NCBI RefSeq assembly: GCF_963576615.1
Contig: NC_088709.1
Coordinates: forward strand, 19,179,243-19,243,242
Direction of reading: 5' to 3'
DNA length: 64,000 nt
From: Watersipora subatra
Taxonomy: Eukaryota > Bryozoa > Gymnolaemata > Cheilostomatida > Watersiporidae
The first letter of the stretch is position 1; each line of letters opens with the position of its first letter. Shown here piece after piece: positions 22,164 to 34,978 of the stretch. The position numbers and the translations under genes are program-made. The notes beneath the pieces are model-generated. The model had not been told where the DNA came from and did not search any database. It saw nothing but the letters and a program-made list of their open reading frames with translations.

Positions 22164-22734
22164 ACACTTAGGCTAACATTAGTCATGTGGTAGTGCTATG
22201 AGGCTAATAATTTGACAAGATAAGCTAAAGACAATTTTTCGAAACTATTTATTGTCATTGAGATATGGATATGTCATAGATTTGTTCTTATCCTATCACG
22301 TTGTATAGAATAGTCATAAAAATTCATCCTTTCACCTCAGAAAGCAATCACTCTTGCTCATATTGACTCTTTTAAACTTTCTTAACTCTATGGATGTGCT
22401 GCATCTGTCTTAACTCTATGGATATGTTGCATCATATCATGTGCCTTTATTGTTTTCCTTCTAAGTAAACACTGTAAAATTGCCTATCACTATTTTTAGT
22501 TTCCATCATTATATCATATTATTCTAACAGTTTATCAGTGAATATTGTATTTTGTAAACAATTGGTTTAACTTACTGATGCATTGGATTTTTACTTCACA
22601 TTCAAAGTGATATTCTAGTTTTAGCTAGTCATATTCTAGCTTTTGTAATCTATGCAAGTTGAATGTTCAAAACTCAGCTGCCAGGTTAAGACACGTAATA
22701 TAAACATTTTTCGAGCAAAGGAGCTGGTTGGGCA

Positions 22735-22870
22735 TTGCTTTATTGCCTTTGCCTGCTCATTTGCCTATTCCACGTCTTTTGCATTCCTATTTACTTGTTC
22801 CTTCCTATTTGTTTGTGCGTTCTTATTTGCTTGCTCTTTCCAATTTGCTTGTCCCTCCATATTATTTTTA
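22735..22870. repeat. Second locus of the 18-bp pyrimidine-rich repeat
   Basis: Several diverged copies of the 2236-2935 unit (TTCCTATTTGTTTG, TTCTTATTTGCTTGC). The sequence before it (ATTGCTTTATTGCCTTTGCC) resembles that before the first array, so the array and its flank were copied together. Confidence 0.75.
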
Positions 22871-23101
22871 TAAGCAGTAATAAAAACTGGTTCCAAAAGA
22901 TGGCTAAACAAACCTTTTTTAACATTTTATATTTTAATTGATGCAATAGCTTAAAAGATCTGTCTAATCAGCAGTTATGAACAATCGTGGCCCCTGACAC
23001 AAATGGCAGCACTAATATGAAAGAAGCTCTGACGTTCAGTTCTTCTTACAGCCACAGAACCAGAATCTCATAGACTGTTAGGGTATGGTCAGACAACTCC
23101 C

Positions 23102-26100
23102 TTATTCACAGCAACAGGTGTAGTCTCTTGCGCATACAGCTGACATAAAAACATGCTTGCCAAGGTTGGTAGTGGAAGTCCAACTGCACCAGAGCTGCCG
23201 ATCACTGCCAACATTTTTCACAAAGCTTGTAATTCGATCTTTGCTCCATGGATCCCGCTTAATGCATGATGTCATCATGAACCTGGAAAAGTATGGACCG
23301 TAGGCTATAAAAGTTATTACTTTTATTTATATGAATCTCAGTGTCTGTCTGTTGGTCGTTTGTTGTTTACTTGTCCAATTATACCAATAACATTTTAGAA
23401 ATGAAAAATCAACAGTGTTCTGGATTTGAAGTCAGAACTTCCAGGTCAGCGGATAAGTATGCTAAACCACAAGACAGTGTGTCCTACTGGCTTAAACCAC
23501 AAGACAGTGTGTCCAACTGGCCTAAACCACCAGACAGGATGTCCAACTGGTCTATACCACAAGACAGTTTGTCCAACTGGCCTAAACCACAAGACAGTGT
23601 GTCCAACTGGACTAAACCACAAGACAGTGTGTCCAACTGGCCTAAACCACAAGACAGTGTGTCCAGCTGGCCTAAACCACAAGACAGTGTGTCCAACTGG
23701 CCTAAACCACAAGACAGTGTGTCCAACTGGCCTAAACCACACGACAGTGTGTCCAACTGGCCGTAGCGATGAATAATGGTACATATCATACTTATTACAC
23801 CCATCAACCTTTAATGATGATTGGTTAAAATACTCGCACTTCAGCTAGCATACTTAAGGAGCATTACGCAATTTTTTTGGAAACGCTTGCCCAATTTATA
23901 ATAATCGCTCTTAATATTGTAAGATTAATTGCAATGGCCGGCATTCACCTAGTTGTCATATATCTGTAGCAGACGGATGAGAAAGGTTATGTCTGTCTGG
24001 TAGTTTGACTCAAGGTACTAGTTCTATTCTAGCTAGTAGTTCCCAGTATGGTAGTAATTGTTGGGGTCACATTAGTAGTTGAAAACAAGAGAATAGTTTC
24101 AAGTATATTATTAGTTTACATTATACTAACTGTTCAAATTGTTGTATGGTCGGGGTTGTGACACTTATAATAAATTGATGTTTAAAGTTACAGAAGTCGC
24201 AAAAATTTGGTGGCTTCACATCAAAGTGGTATTTAACCTAGTGCTAGTGCGGAGAGAGGGACAACTCCTATACAGGAAGTTATATGTAAATTATACTAAT
24301 TATCAAACACAAATTATAACATAAATTTCAAATTAAAAAATATAAATATATTATGTATTATATAAGTAATATAATATTGGCCTATATATAATATATAAAT
24401 ATTATGTGACAAATGAATAAAAATTTTGAATTTATAAATACACAAATTATATTAATACTTCAGAATATGCTAGTGCATAGTTCTAAATATAGTAGTACTG
24501 TTAGTTCGAATGATTTTAGTGGTTTCAAGCATATTAGTATTTGTAGTTCAAATTCTACAAGAAGTACCAATTATACAAGCAGTTCAGATCAAATGTCACT
24601 TGAACCAGCTTAGTAAAACCGGTATGAGAATATATTCCCATGCAATGTTTTATGCCTTTTCAATTATGCATATTGAAAGGGCATACAGCATACAGCAAAT
24701 GAAAAGCATATCTCTAGAAGTGAGAGCTATTCTTGTCTATGCAAAATATAAATAACTATTCATTTAGTTTATTCAGATAGCTGAGTGTTTGGAGCCCGTT
24801 GCTGTGCACCTCTTATCACATCATTAATACCAATCCTCTCTGATATTCGACTCACTAGTCAGGTTAAAACAGGAATAGCGTATGCTATCCCAAGCTACAT
24901 TTCTTCTTTTGTAAAAAAGTTGTGAAAATATAGGTTTTACAAACTTGTACATGCAGGAAGTCATGGAGACCTCTCTTTTGAGATCATTTTAATTTAATGT
25001 GATTACTACTACCATAAATGTGTGCAGGTTGTTAAGTATTCACAACTCACCCATCAGGACAGATCACTTTGTCTGTTTGGGGGATAAAGCGAATCAGACT
25101 CTGTACTTCTGCTTCTAAGATCAACTGGCAGCGTGCGACAGCCTGTCAAAGGTTATGCGAAAACAAATTTGGTCCCAAGGTTAAGCATGATGCTCTCTCT
25201 ATGTTGATGAAAGTTCATTCTGACAGTTCCTATACAGAAACTAAGGTCAAGTGGTGGTCCTGACCAGCTTGACCTTTCAGTAGGAAGAGCTCTATTATAG
25301 CCTTTGCTCCAAGTCTCGGTAAGAAAAGTGATACCATTACTTGAACAGATGTTTATTGTAGTTTTCAAAAGTTAATAGCCAAAGCTAATTGTTGTTAACA
25401 GCTAACTTCCTTGCTACATTGCAGCAAGTTTGGGACCAAGTTGCATTCACAGATCCGCGTTTCAAAAATATGAATACATATCCATTAAAAGGTCAACCAT
25501 GGCAGCAGGTATAAAGTAGATTATTGCAATATTTCCTTCAGCTACATTTTTATTGGATTATCAGGCAATCATTTTGTTCTAGCACTTTAGTCTTACTAGT
25601 TATTGCCTTAATAGTTATAGCCTTACTAATTATTGCCTTACTAGTTATTGCTTCACTAGCTATTGCCTTTCTAGTTATTGCCTGACTAGTTATTGCCTTA
25701 CTAGTTATTGCCTTAATAGTTATAGCCTTACTAGTTAATGCCTTACAAGTTATTGCCTTACTAGTTATTGCCTTACAAGTTATTGCCTTACTAGTGATTG
25801 CCTGACTAGTTATTGCCTTACTAGTTATTACTTCACTAGTGATTGTCTTACTAGGTATTACCTTACTATTTATTACCTTACTAGTTAATGCCTTACAAGT
25901 TATTGCCTTACTAGTTATTGCCTTACAAGTTATTGCCTTACTAGTGATTGCCTGACTAGTTACTGCCTTACTAGTTATTGCTTTACTAGGTATTGCATTA
26001 CTAGTTATAGCCTTACTAGTTATTGCCTTCCTAGTTATTGCCTTACTAGTTATCACCTTACTAGTTATTGCTTTACTAGTCAGTGTCTTACTAATTATTG

Positions 26101-29100
26101 CATTGCTAGTTATTGCTAGAGTCATACAAAGTCCCCTCGATCATGTTGTCAATTCACTATGTTTCCATGACACATTAAGGTTCGTGTCAACCGCAAGGTG
26201 GAAATGACAACAGTTCACAAGTCAAGCGAGTGTTGTTACTCACAAATGTTTACCAAATGTTTCACGTTTGCGAAAGATGGAAATGGCACTTGAAGATGTT
26301 GCGCAAGAAAATGGTGTTTAAGCTATTCCATTTCAAACATTTTTTACGCTCCAGTCATCCTTGTTTTGATTTAAGCAGTTTCAAATGGGCTGCTATGGCC
26401 CTTGGAATAGAAATTCTTTTGTTTTTTAACAAAGATCCCACGTAATGTGCATAATGCAATATACACATGTACACACACGCATACGCATGTGTGTACATGT
26501 GTGTATGTGTGTGTGCGTGTGCGCATGTGTGCGTGCATGCGTATGTGCGCGTGTGTGCGTGTGTGTGCATACACATGTTTGTGCGTGTGTCTGTGTGCGT
26601 GCTTGTGTGTGTGTGCACATGCATGCTTGTGTGGGTGTGTGTGGGCATGAGTGTGTGCGTGTGTGTGGATTCCTATCCAAAGAGCCCACATAATGTGCAT
26701 CATGCAAATGTCCATTGAACCACTTATCGCCAGGTAACTCATCGTGGGCACAACTCAAAACCTGCATCATTTGCATCATGGAAACAGCGATAAGAGTTCA
26801 TCTAGAAAATCTAAATACGACATTCGTTTTTTTTTGTTTTTACTTCAAATTTAATACAAATCAATTCTCCATCACTCAGTCATATTATATGACAAACGTA
26901 TTGTGTGTGCACGCGTAGGCACCTGTTTGTGTGTGTGTGCGTGCGTGTGCGCATGTGTGCGTGTGGGTGTGTGTGCGTGCGTGTGTGCACGTGTGCGTGC
27001 GTGCACGTGTGTGTGTGTGTATGTGTGCGTGTGTGTGTGTGTGTGCGTGCGTGCGTGCGCGCGCGTGCGTGCGTGCGTGCGTGTGTGTGTGTGTGTGCAC
27101 GTGTGTATGCATGTGCGCATGCACGTGCGTGTGTGCATGCGTGTGGGCATGTGCACATGTACGCGTATGTGTACATGTGTGTATGTTTGCGTGCGTGTGC
27201 GCATGTGTGTGTGCGTGTGTTTGTGCGTGCGTGCGCCTGTGCGCGCGTGTGTGCGTGTTCATGTGTGTGCGTGTGTGTGGATTCCTATCCAAAAAATTTT
27301 TAATCATTCTGCTCTAGCTTTAAAAATCAATTTACTCAGCTGAATAACTTAATGACCTCTACAAATTATTCTGTGAAACATCATACTGAAATACTTTTTA
27401 AATATTAGAAAATTAATTATACATGATTAGAAATAGTTTTCAAAGAAAATAAATTTGGAGGTGACTACACACCCCTCTTTATGTATCAGTTGTCTGTTCA
27501 TTCTATGTGTGAGCACAATTCTAAGTAAACAGCTCTACTAGTTTTCACTAAGAGAATAGAAAAGTTGTGTCTACTTTAAGGTCAGCTAGTTGTAAATACT
27601 AAAAGCTCATCTTCCCAAACCCATGACAGGTTCTTAATCAAAGATGAACTTGCAAAAATTTTAATAGATTTTAGTTGAAAATTGTCACTATTTTTCTATC
27701 ATATGCAATTGTTTTTAATGTTTGATGTGGTCTGACTGCCAGCAAGTTTCAAGATTAAAGTCGATAACACTTGATTACAGCTAAAATGCTCAGATCAATC
27801 GAAAGTATGATTGTAATATTTATATTTGCAAAGAGACCGACAGAATAGAGACTCGTAACGCTGCAACTTAAACGGAACAGCTGATATCAAAAATAACGGA
27901 AAGACCAACATAATGAAGACACATAACGCTTCAACTTTGATTAAAATCAATCAAGTTTTGTCGATTTTAATCGTGAAACATTCTGGCAGTCAGATCAACT
28001 CAAACATCAAAAACAGTCGAAAATGATAGTAAAATGTTAATGTTTTCTGATAAAATCTACTAACATTTTGTGTGCAAGCTCATCTTCAATGGAATATTGA
28101 AGATGAATTATGATTGATATCGGGTTTTTCGTCATTTAGTTCTGCTTTAGAAGCAAGCCACATTTTAGGTGAAAACTCAAAAAAACCTTTTAATCTCGCA
28201 GTTGTGTAGTCCTATTCAGAAAAAATTGTCCTATGTCTGTTTTTTGCATCTTTAGTTACAAATTTTAATATATTCACTGTTATACATGTATATATTAGTA
28301 ATTTATTGACTATAATTTCGCTTCAAATATAAATGTTTTTCAAACTATGCTGTACAACAACAATAAAAAAGGCAACAGTTAGCCACTAAAATCAAATAAA
28401 TAGTTTGGCAAATAGCGTGTAAAACACCTCTCTTTGTTAAGAGAAGGCTCCTTAGGTGAAATAGTCACATTTACTATTCGTTATTTACATTTAGATTGAT
28501 TACATATGTATGACTCAATAGTTAAGCTTTGGCAGGTTTGTTGCTCTATCCTAGCCTGTGGATCAAGCAGGCTAAGCAGTTATAGCATATTTTACATGTT
28601 TGAATCAAACAAATGTACATTGCTTACTATTGCTGGACTTGCGGCCTTGGATTTATAGGTAGCCGTGCAGTTTTTGATATTGTCGGGGAAATACTCTGTG
28701 CCATCACAGTTTTCATCATCTTTGCAACGACACTCAGATACGAAGTATCTATCTGGAAAAAAATAGAGCAATGCAATAAAGAGGTTTATTTCTGATATCC
28801 ATAAATAATTTTAGTATATCTGCCACAATTTACACAGTAGTAACTAATGTAGAGATTTATAGGTTAGATTCAGGCATAAAATGCTTTCTAACACGTTTCA
28901 TCCTTCAGTATAGTCTACTAGTCACTATATCCAGTTATCTTTCAATCAAAGTGTTTGATATGCATGAGACTGTTAATACTGAAAGCAAATCCAGCTTTTT
29001 TTCAATTCTACAAAAAACAGGTCCGGGATACATTAAAACTGCATTGTGTCATTGCAGTGTGGAAAGCAGTAATTTTTGCAGTGAACTACAACTTTATAAT

Positions 29101-30299
29101 GCGCCTTAGACATTTACTTCTGATGTAATTGTGTTTTTCTGGTGGTGAACAGTGTTTGCTGCATAAACTTTTCTTTTGTCAACAACTTAGTAGTAGCTAC
29201 AATCAAGTATTCAAAGCAAAGATAGGGCATCTACTCTTAGGTTTCGACTGAAGAAATCATGGTTACCTACGTAAAACAAAAACATTTTTCCTCTGAAAGA
29301 AGCTTAAGGCTATCATTTTACTGATTTAAATCAAGAGCAAAGATTTGTACTGAAAAAGCATACGAATTTCAATTAAATAAACTAGTGTTTCATGCTTTCT
29401 AAACTCACATTCAAATGTTTTCAATTGCTATGGCAGCAACAGCTTTTACATGATGCATCACACTTTAGTGAAACTACAGAGCTGAAGTTATGTATATAAA
29501 ATAGATCTGAGTTGTGATGGCCGAATACAGACCTGGGCAGAGCACAGTAGAAGAAGAACCATCTAGCAAAGTACTAGGAGGTCCTTCGATCCATATAGTA
29601 GTGTCTTGAGCTACAATAATAATGAATTCCTTGATCTAACAAAACCGAATACCTTATTCCAAGTCAACGTATAAAAACAGTAGGCTACGTGATTTCATGT
29701 CCTTTAAAAAAAGAAACATATCATGGAGCTGAAAGGGTTTCTATAACACGGTAATAATTTACAGGCATATAACTTGTAGGCATAAAACTCTTCTGGTATT
29801 AAGTCATCAAAGTCCATCATGATAAACATTACAGCTTTGTCATGGTGAAAACGGGCAGCGTGCACGTCGCAACCTCGTAAAGGTCTTGATTGCAAATGAT
29901 CCTACAGGATATATATGTATATATCATGTATATATATTCTATATATACAAGATATATATACAGGATATAGATTTTAACTGTTGATAGTTTCAAGGACACA
30001 ATACATGTATACCTTTTCACTAAATTGTATTATTCTAGAATACAGCCTAGGAGGCAATAAGCTACATCCTTGAAACAATCAGTAGTTGAAAGTAAGCCGT
30101 AAGTAATTCTAAGTAAAGCATTAACTAAGCACTATACATATTAGAGCTCACAGAAATTACCAGTTAATCTACCTAACAGTAAATTGTAGCTAATTTATAA
30201 TTCCTAAATCATGAGTGATCAATGTTGAAGCCACACACTTATCGTACCTGAAATGAAGCCAAGAGCTAGTAAGAGAAAGAGAATAGTTCTCGACACCAT
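23102..30299 (-). CDS. Gene A: secreted Cys-rich two-module protein
   Basis: Coding exons in order: 30248-30299, 29533-29610, 28628-28752, 25051-25142, 23102-23282 (TAA). They give 528 nt and 175 residues, with codon phase intact at all junctions. Exon 1 is a signal peptide ([17 protein letters not shown]). The mature protein has thirteen cysteines; eleven are shared in position with genes B and C, and the C-terminus ends in a local CC cluster (YTCCCE). Exons 2-4 have exactly the lengths found in B and C. Intron 3 is 3.5 kb and full of repeats (15-bp array, two GT blocks, foldbacks), unlike its sisters. I do not recognise the family; a secreted or extracellular role is all the sequence supports. 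Confidence 0.88.
23320..23460 (-). repeat. Dispersed repeat C, head and tRNA-like part
   Basis: The head ATGAATCTCAGTGTCTGTCT is followed by a tRNA-like box B region (minus strand TGACTTCAAATCC, about 23425). It is interrupted by the 30-bp array that follows. Confidence 0.55.
23455..23765. repeat. 30-bp minisatellite, about ten copies
   Basis: Unit contains CCACAAGACAGTGTGTCCAA. Frames on both strands stay open because the period is a multiple of 3. It lies just upstream of gene A's last exon on the gene strand, inside its intron 4. Confidence 0.95.
25585..26125. repeat. 15-bp minisatellite, about 36 copies
   Basis: Unit close to TTGCCTTACTAGTTA; many units carry the SpeI-type palindrome ACTAGT. 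It lies in intron 3 of gene A. The minus-strand frame (AITSK repeats) is not a gene. Confidence 0.95.
26146..26787. mobile_element. DNA transposon-like element, family E, copy 2
   Basis: Left end CTATGTTTCCATGACACATT, right end GCATCATGGAAACAGCG. The stretch near 26315-26350 (AGCTATTCCATTTCAAACAT) matches copy 1 near 16955. It contains the first GT-rich block. Confidence 0.6.
26461..26668. repeat. GT/GC alternating purine-pyrimidine tract 1
   Basis: About 200 bp of TG, CG and CA dinucleotides, the best local Z-DNA candidate. Related flanks on each side (CACGTAATGTGCATAATGCA and CACATAATGTGCATCATGCA) suggest it was inserted or duplicated as a block. Confidence 0.93.
26905..27278. repeat. GT/GC alternating purine-pyrimidine tract 2
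   Basis: About 370 bp of the same type, ending in GTGTGGATTCCTATCCAAA as tract 1 does. The arginine- or histidine-rich open frames across it are spurious. Confidence 0.93.
27640..28095. mobile_element. Foldback MITE-like element, family F (best copy)
   Basis: Arms of about 110-150 bp. Left: GATGAACTTGCAAAAATTTT, later GTGGTCTGACTGCCAGCAAG. Right, reversed: GATGAGCTTGCACACAAAAT, later GATCTGACTGCCAGAATG. The centre of about 150 bp is not conserved. It lies in intron 3 of gene A. Target duplication not resolved. Confidence 0.78.
28095..28460 (-). repeat. Dispersed repeat B plus LINE 3' fragment
   Basis: 28095-28285 matches 20640-20855 in reverse complement. 28285-28460 matches the 3' end of the LINE at 7225-7400 (shared CAACAGTTAGCCACTAAAA with one change). 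It is a 5'-truncated LINE copy. Confidence 0.65.
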
Positions 30300-31205
30300 C
30301 GTCATCTCCGTCCTACATCTGCTTGTTGTCCAGTGCATACATAACGAGCCTGTTAACCAGCTGGCAATAGTTGCAAGCTATTGGATGAACTAAAAGTCTA
30401 TCAAACCAATTTCCTTTCAGAGAAGTTGTCTCCTCTATAACTAATGGTTTTGTTACACAGCAAAGAGAGTGGTAGAGATTGGTTATTTCTGTTAACATTT
30501 TGGCGTTGTCATGTTCAGGTTTTCATATGGGTAAATTTAGAACACTTAATAGAGCCAGTTTTGAACTTGTTACTATGTTTAAAAAAGTTGATCTGCCAGC
30601 ATCAAGTTGTTCATATATAGTAAAACCATATAAAGCTATGAATAAATAATAAATAGTAGTAAATAACTAACATAAAGCTGATTTTACTGATTCTACTCTC
30701 AATAGCCCATCTTCACAGTTAGTCACTTGTTTAGCTTTAAAGTAACAGCCATAAAAATATATTTACTATAATTAATGCTTGCACCATGTTACATGAAACT
30801 ATGTTATATACATTGAATGTTTCAGATTGCATAACATGTGTAATTATGCAACTTCTAGTAAGATAGTATTCTCCTGGTGCCCTTTGAATATTCTTCAGAA
30901 GTATCTCTAAGAATGTTACTACAGGTTGGTATGCAAATGAGAAACCAGCATATGAGAGACACACCTGTCTACTCGTGTTGGTAAATTCCGCTCCAAGATG
31001 ACATCCTATCATTTTGACAAAATATTTTTGAAAATGTGTGTGGTATTCCCAAAAGTATTTATATAGTTCTAATTAGCCTCCTAATTCAGAAGGTTCAACA
31101 CACATATTCAGCGAGATCCTAAGTTTGGCATTGTGATCAACAAAGTTACCAGGGCCAATTGACAAGCACGTGTTTACTCTAACAGTAAGCTTTTTTCTTT
31201 TTAAC

Positions 31206-31445
31206 GTAAGATAATTACTTTATGAAGTCTCTTACAGTAACAGATAATAACTTTATGAAGTCTCTTACAATAACAGATAAAAACTTTATGAACTTTCATA
31301 TAGTACCAGGTCGGAACTTTAAAAACTCCCACTTAGTACTAGCTAGGGGCACTAAGGATTCCTATATAGTACCAGATAGGAGTATTATGAACTCTCATAT
31401 AGTACAATCTAGATACATTAAAACTCCCACTTAGCACTAGCTACG
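31206..31445. repeat. Diverged tandem repeat, about 34 bp
   Basis: About seven degenerate units with CTTTATGAAGTCTCTTACA or related TATAGTACCAG motifs, about 0.9 kb upstream of gene A's start on its strand. Confidence 0.7.
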
Positions 31446-32740
31446 GGGTTAGTGTACTTACCACTTTCTAGGGGTTGGGGTGGTTCTACCAATGTATCAT
31501 ATTCAAGGTCTAACTAATATTATAGCTGTAGAGGAGGTCTCCTAGTATGAAAAGTAATTGCTGTTTTTGTGAAAATTAGAATTGTCTAGTAAAAATAACT
31601 GTAATTAATATCATGTCGAGGAAATAAAATTCAGTAGTTTTTGATGACTCCGAATCTAAAGAAAGTGAGGTCATCTTTTAATATTGGTTTAGTATTGCAG
31701 TTTTCTTCCTTACTCTAGATAACATAGTAATCCTCTAATAGCCATTAGCTGTCTACCACGAAGTTTAAACTTATTTAACTCTACAACAAACTCCACCACA
31801 AAGTTCAATTCAAAGCTGAGATGAGATGGTAAGATATTTGTGGACAAATTATGTAAAGGTTTCTTATACAACACTGCTTAATAACAAATCAGTCGTTTAA
31901 CAAACTAGTACACGTAAGTGAGTGACCCTGATTAGGGTTGAAAACAAAGCAGCAGTTCAGCAGTAGTCATGTATAAAACGAAACAATTCGCATTCTTTGT
32001 TTGTGTATTTTTCCCAAAGTGAGTCCGTAAAGCATAGAACAATGATGTATGTATAATAATATGGAAACTGTATGGTAGTTTACTTACTAAGCCTATTTTG
32101 TGACTAATGCTTAACATGCAATAATAAGCTAAATTTATAAAATAAAATAGTCATAAAATTTATATCAGTTTTGCATAGCTTCATTTGTTGGCAAAAAATT
32201 GTAATTAGAATCTAATAGAAATGCTCATGAGAAAGCAGGAATTGAGACAAGCAAGTAATTTGTAAAGCAAACATTTTATTTCTATGTTACATATTATTTT
32301 ATTGTCTCTCTATTTAGACATTACCATAGAAAACTTTGTCATAAGGATCTGGGTAAAAACTTTGTAAAAAATATTTTGATTATTATAACGGGTGAACAAT
32401 TTTAGTTAACAAGTTTTTAGGTTAACGCACAATTTTGATTAGCAAAATTAAAGCAAGGTTTTCCTTGCAAACAGAATATTTGACAATCAAAAAGTATGTT
32501 TGTGCAAAGGCAAGATTATAATTTTTGAATCGTTAGATTTATAAAAAAAATTATATCCGCTGTATTTTGTTTCAACTAATATAGCTTTCAAAAGCTTTGA
32601 TTTTCATAAGAAATACAGTGATAGCAGTTTAGTAGTTGTGATTAGGAGAGGTAAAAACTAGCAAGAATATATTCATGTACTTTGGCATAGGCCTGTCCTG
32701 TTTACATTTTGTAGCTATATGACTGTAATTAATTCTATCA

Positions 32741-34066
32741 CTAGTTGAATGCTCGGTATTGCCCGGCTAATAACAAAGTCTTTGGACAAAAAATTTATAT
32801 TTATTTAACATATACAACATTTGCCCTTCTAACTGTTAAATTTCAAATCATGAAAAAAAATTTTTTTTCTGTTATTCGAATGAATTGAGAGAAAAAATAA
32901 AACAATTATAAAGGTTTTCATACAAATGCAACTTTTAAATTTCATATCATAAAAGAACTGGTTTGTTGAAATGAATTGAGAAGAAAAATAAAATTTTAAA
33001 GGTGTTAAAATGTAAATGTAAATTAATAAGCAAGTAATTGTTAAATAAAGTCTGTTTTGCTATGATTACAATGAAAAAATAATTGGTATACAATTATACG
33101 ATTTTTATTCATTTCAGAGCTAGCATCATAAGGCAAAAATATCGATTAGAGTGGTATGGAAACACATAGTAATTATCTAATGCAAACACCTTCTGGTAAA
33201 AATCATCAAAATTTTTATACGTATTGTATATGTTAAAAATTAGTAACAAAACAATATGTTAACTTTAATAACTGTAGTTATTTACAGTGAATTTAGTGTA
33301 TTTAGGGGCTATGATTGGCAAGAAAATGTAACATTACAATGTACTACGTGCAATATGCACTGTGGGAGTTGTTACCATCAAGAAAGGCGTATAACATAAA
33401 CGTCGCATATAACTTGAGCAGATTTCGCTCACTTAATGCATACTTGAAGGAAGTTTTACTATGTGTTTTACTAAATTACACTTCAAACTTTCAACTAAAA
33501 TTTCATCACTTGTCTTTTTTCGAAACTGTTTTACTATAAGTTATAACGAATAACACTGAATTGAGATAGCAAGCAACGTATATCTTTTTCAGGCATTGTC
33601 GGAGGGATTTCGGCAAATAGTATGTCAACATTTTTATTATTTCATCGTAATCGGTACACCAATGACTAAATTATAATTTCGAGAAAGATTTTTGTTGATA
33701 TCGTATGATGAAAAACAAATTCACCCTAGTATGGCGAGGACAAAAAAAGCATCATGTTTCATAGAGTAAGGCAAAAAAATCTTATTGCTGAGGCATCAAA
33801 AGCCCGTGGGCCCATTGTACTAATTAATAATTTAGCCTGTACAATTGCGAAAAGTGTATACAGTATATGGTGAGAGCAATGAAAATAGCAAAAACAACGT
33901 AGCTACATGTATGTGGTTAGGCGCGCGTGTTTACAAAATTGTGGTTACAATCTTCATGAGTTGATCCAGAATAAAGTGCAGTTCTAATTCTTAGAATTTA
34001 ACCACCATAGCTGACCAGACAGCGAATGACAGACGATGACAAATTTGAAGATTTATATGATGAATA
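32741..34066 (+). repeat. Dispersed repeat C, reversed copy, split by D
   Basis: The reversed tail (ACTAGTTGAATGCTCGGTAT) is at the left. A tRNA-like part is near 33895-33985 on the plus strand (GTAGCTACATGTATGTGGTT, then GAGTTGATCC). The reversed head (AATTTGAAGATTTATA) ends near 34066. A pogo-like element is inserted in it at 33091-33817. Confidence 0.6.
33091..33817. mobile_element. Pogo-like MITE, family D, decayed copy
   Basis: Similar along most of its length to 62369-63396 (shared TAGTAATTATCTAATGCAAA and TTAGTGTATTTAG regions) and flanked by TA. The ends are badly eroded, and it lies inside repeat C, so C is older. Confidence 0.62.
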
Positions 34067-34071
34067 GCTGT

Positions 34072-34170
34072 GCTACTCGCGTTGCCGGGTAATAGAAAAG
34101 TCATTGGACAGGAAATTGATTTGTATTTAACATAACAACATTTACCATTCTAACTTTCAAACGACATATT
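34072..34170 (+). repeat. Dispersed repeat C, reversed tail fragment
   Basis: GCTGTGCTACTCGCGTTGCC followed by GGGTAATAGAAAAGTCATTG matches the reversed tail at 15880-15996. It begins straight after the head of the preceding copy. Confidence 0.65.
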
Positions 34171-34934
34171 GTGGCGGACGTTGTATTTACTTTATTTACT
34201 CCTATATGCCTTAAACTGTCTTGTCCTTTTAAATATCGTGATCCGTCTCCCCTGTCTGTTGTATATGCTTATTTCTTATTACTCTGTACGTTTTTAATCG
34301 GCGACGCCAATAATTATTTAATCATACTTATACTTCTTTTTATATTATTATTATATTCAGTTTTGACTGTGTGCCATGTTTTTACTTGTTTTTGTACATA
34401 TCCACCTTCCTTTTATATGGTAGTAAATTGAGTAACTTGGCAAGATGGGCCAGGCTCCCAGTGGAGTTGTGAATGCCTCTGTTGTACATTGATTGTGGCG
34501 CTTACAGTCAAATACAAACTTATTCACTTTGAACTCATACACTTTTTCTCTGCCTGAAACAGGGGTGGATTGCAGTAGCCAGTTAAGGGAAGGCGCTTGA
34601 CCTTAACAATATCATGAGAAAAGTGTATTATCTTATAAACAATGAAAAGTAATTGTGTAATCGAAGTTGCTCGCTATTAGCCTGACAGATTGCCAATAGA
34701 AAATTTGAGCCAACAGCTTCTCGTAATGTTGTGCTAAGACCCTGGGTGGTACGCAAAGCCATAGGGTATGTGCTCTAATATAGCAACTTATTTGGGCATG
34801 CTAGCGCCTCAATATCTATGACCTACTGGGTAGGGCCTGATACTGGCAAGCGCTAGGGTCCGAGATCAAATCTTCTTATGTAAGATTTTAAGATATATAG
34901 CCGGAATGCAGACAGGTGACAGACTTTTAGAAAC

Positions 34935-34935
<1 letters not shown>

Positions 34936-34978
<43 letters not shown>
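34936..34978. repeat. (TA)n microsatellite
   Basis: About 21 uninterrupted TA units. Confidence 0.97.

Noticed and set aside
26355-27343. Cys/Val- or His/Thr-rich proteins
   Set aside because: They are GT/CA microsatellite translated in all frames.
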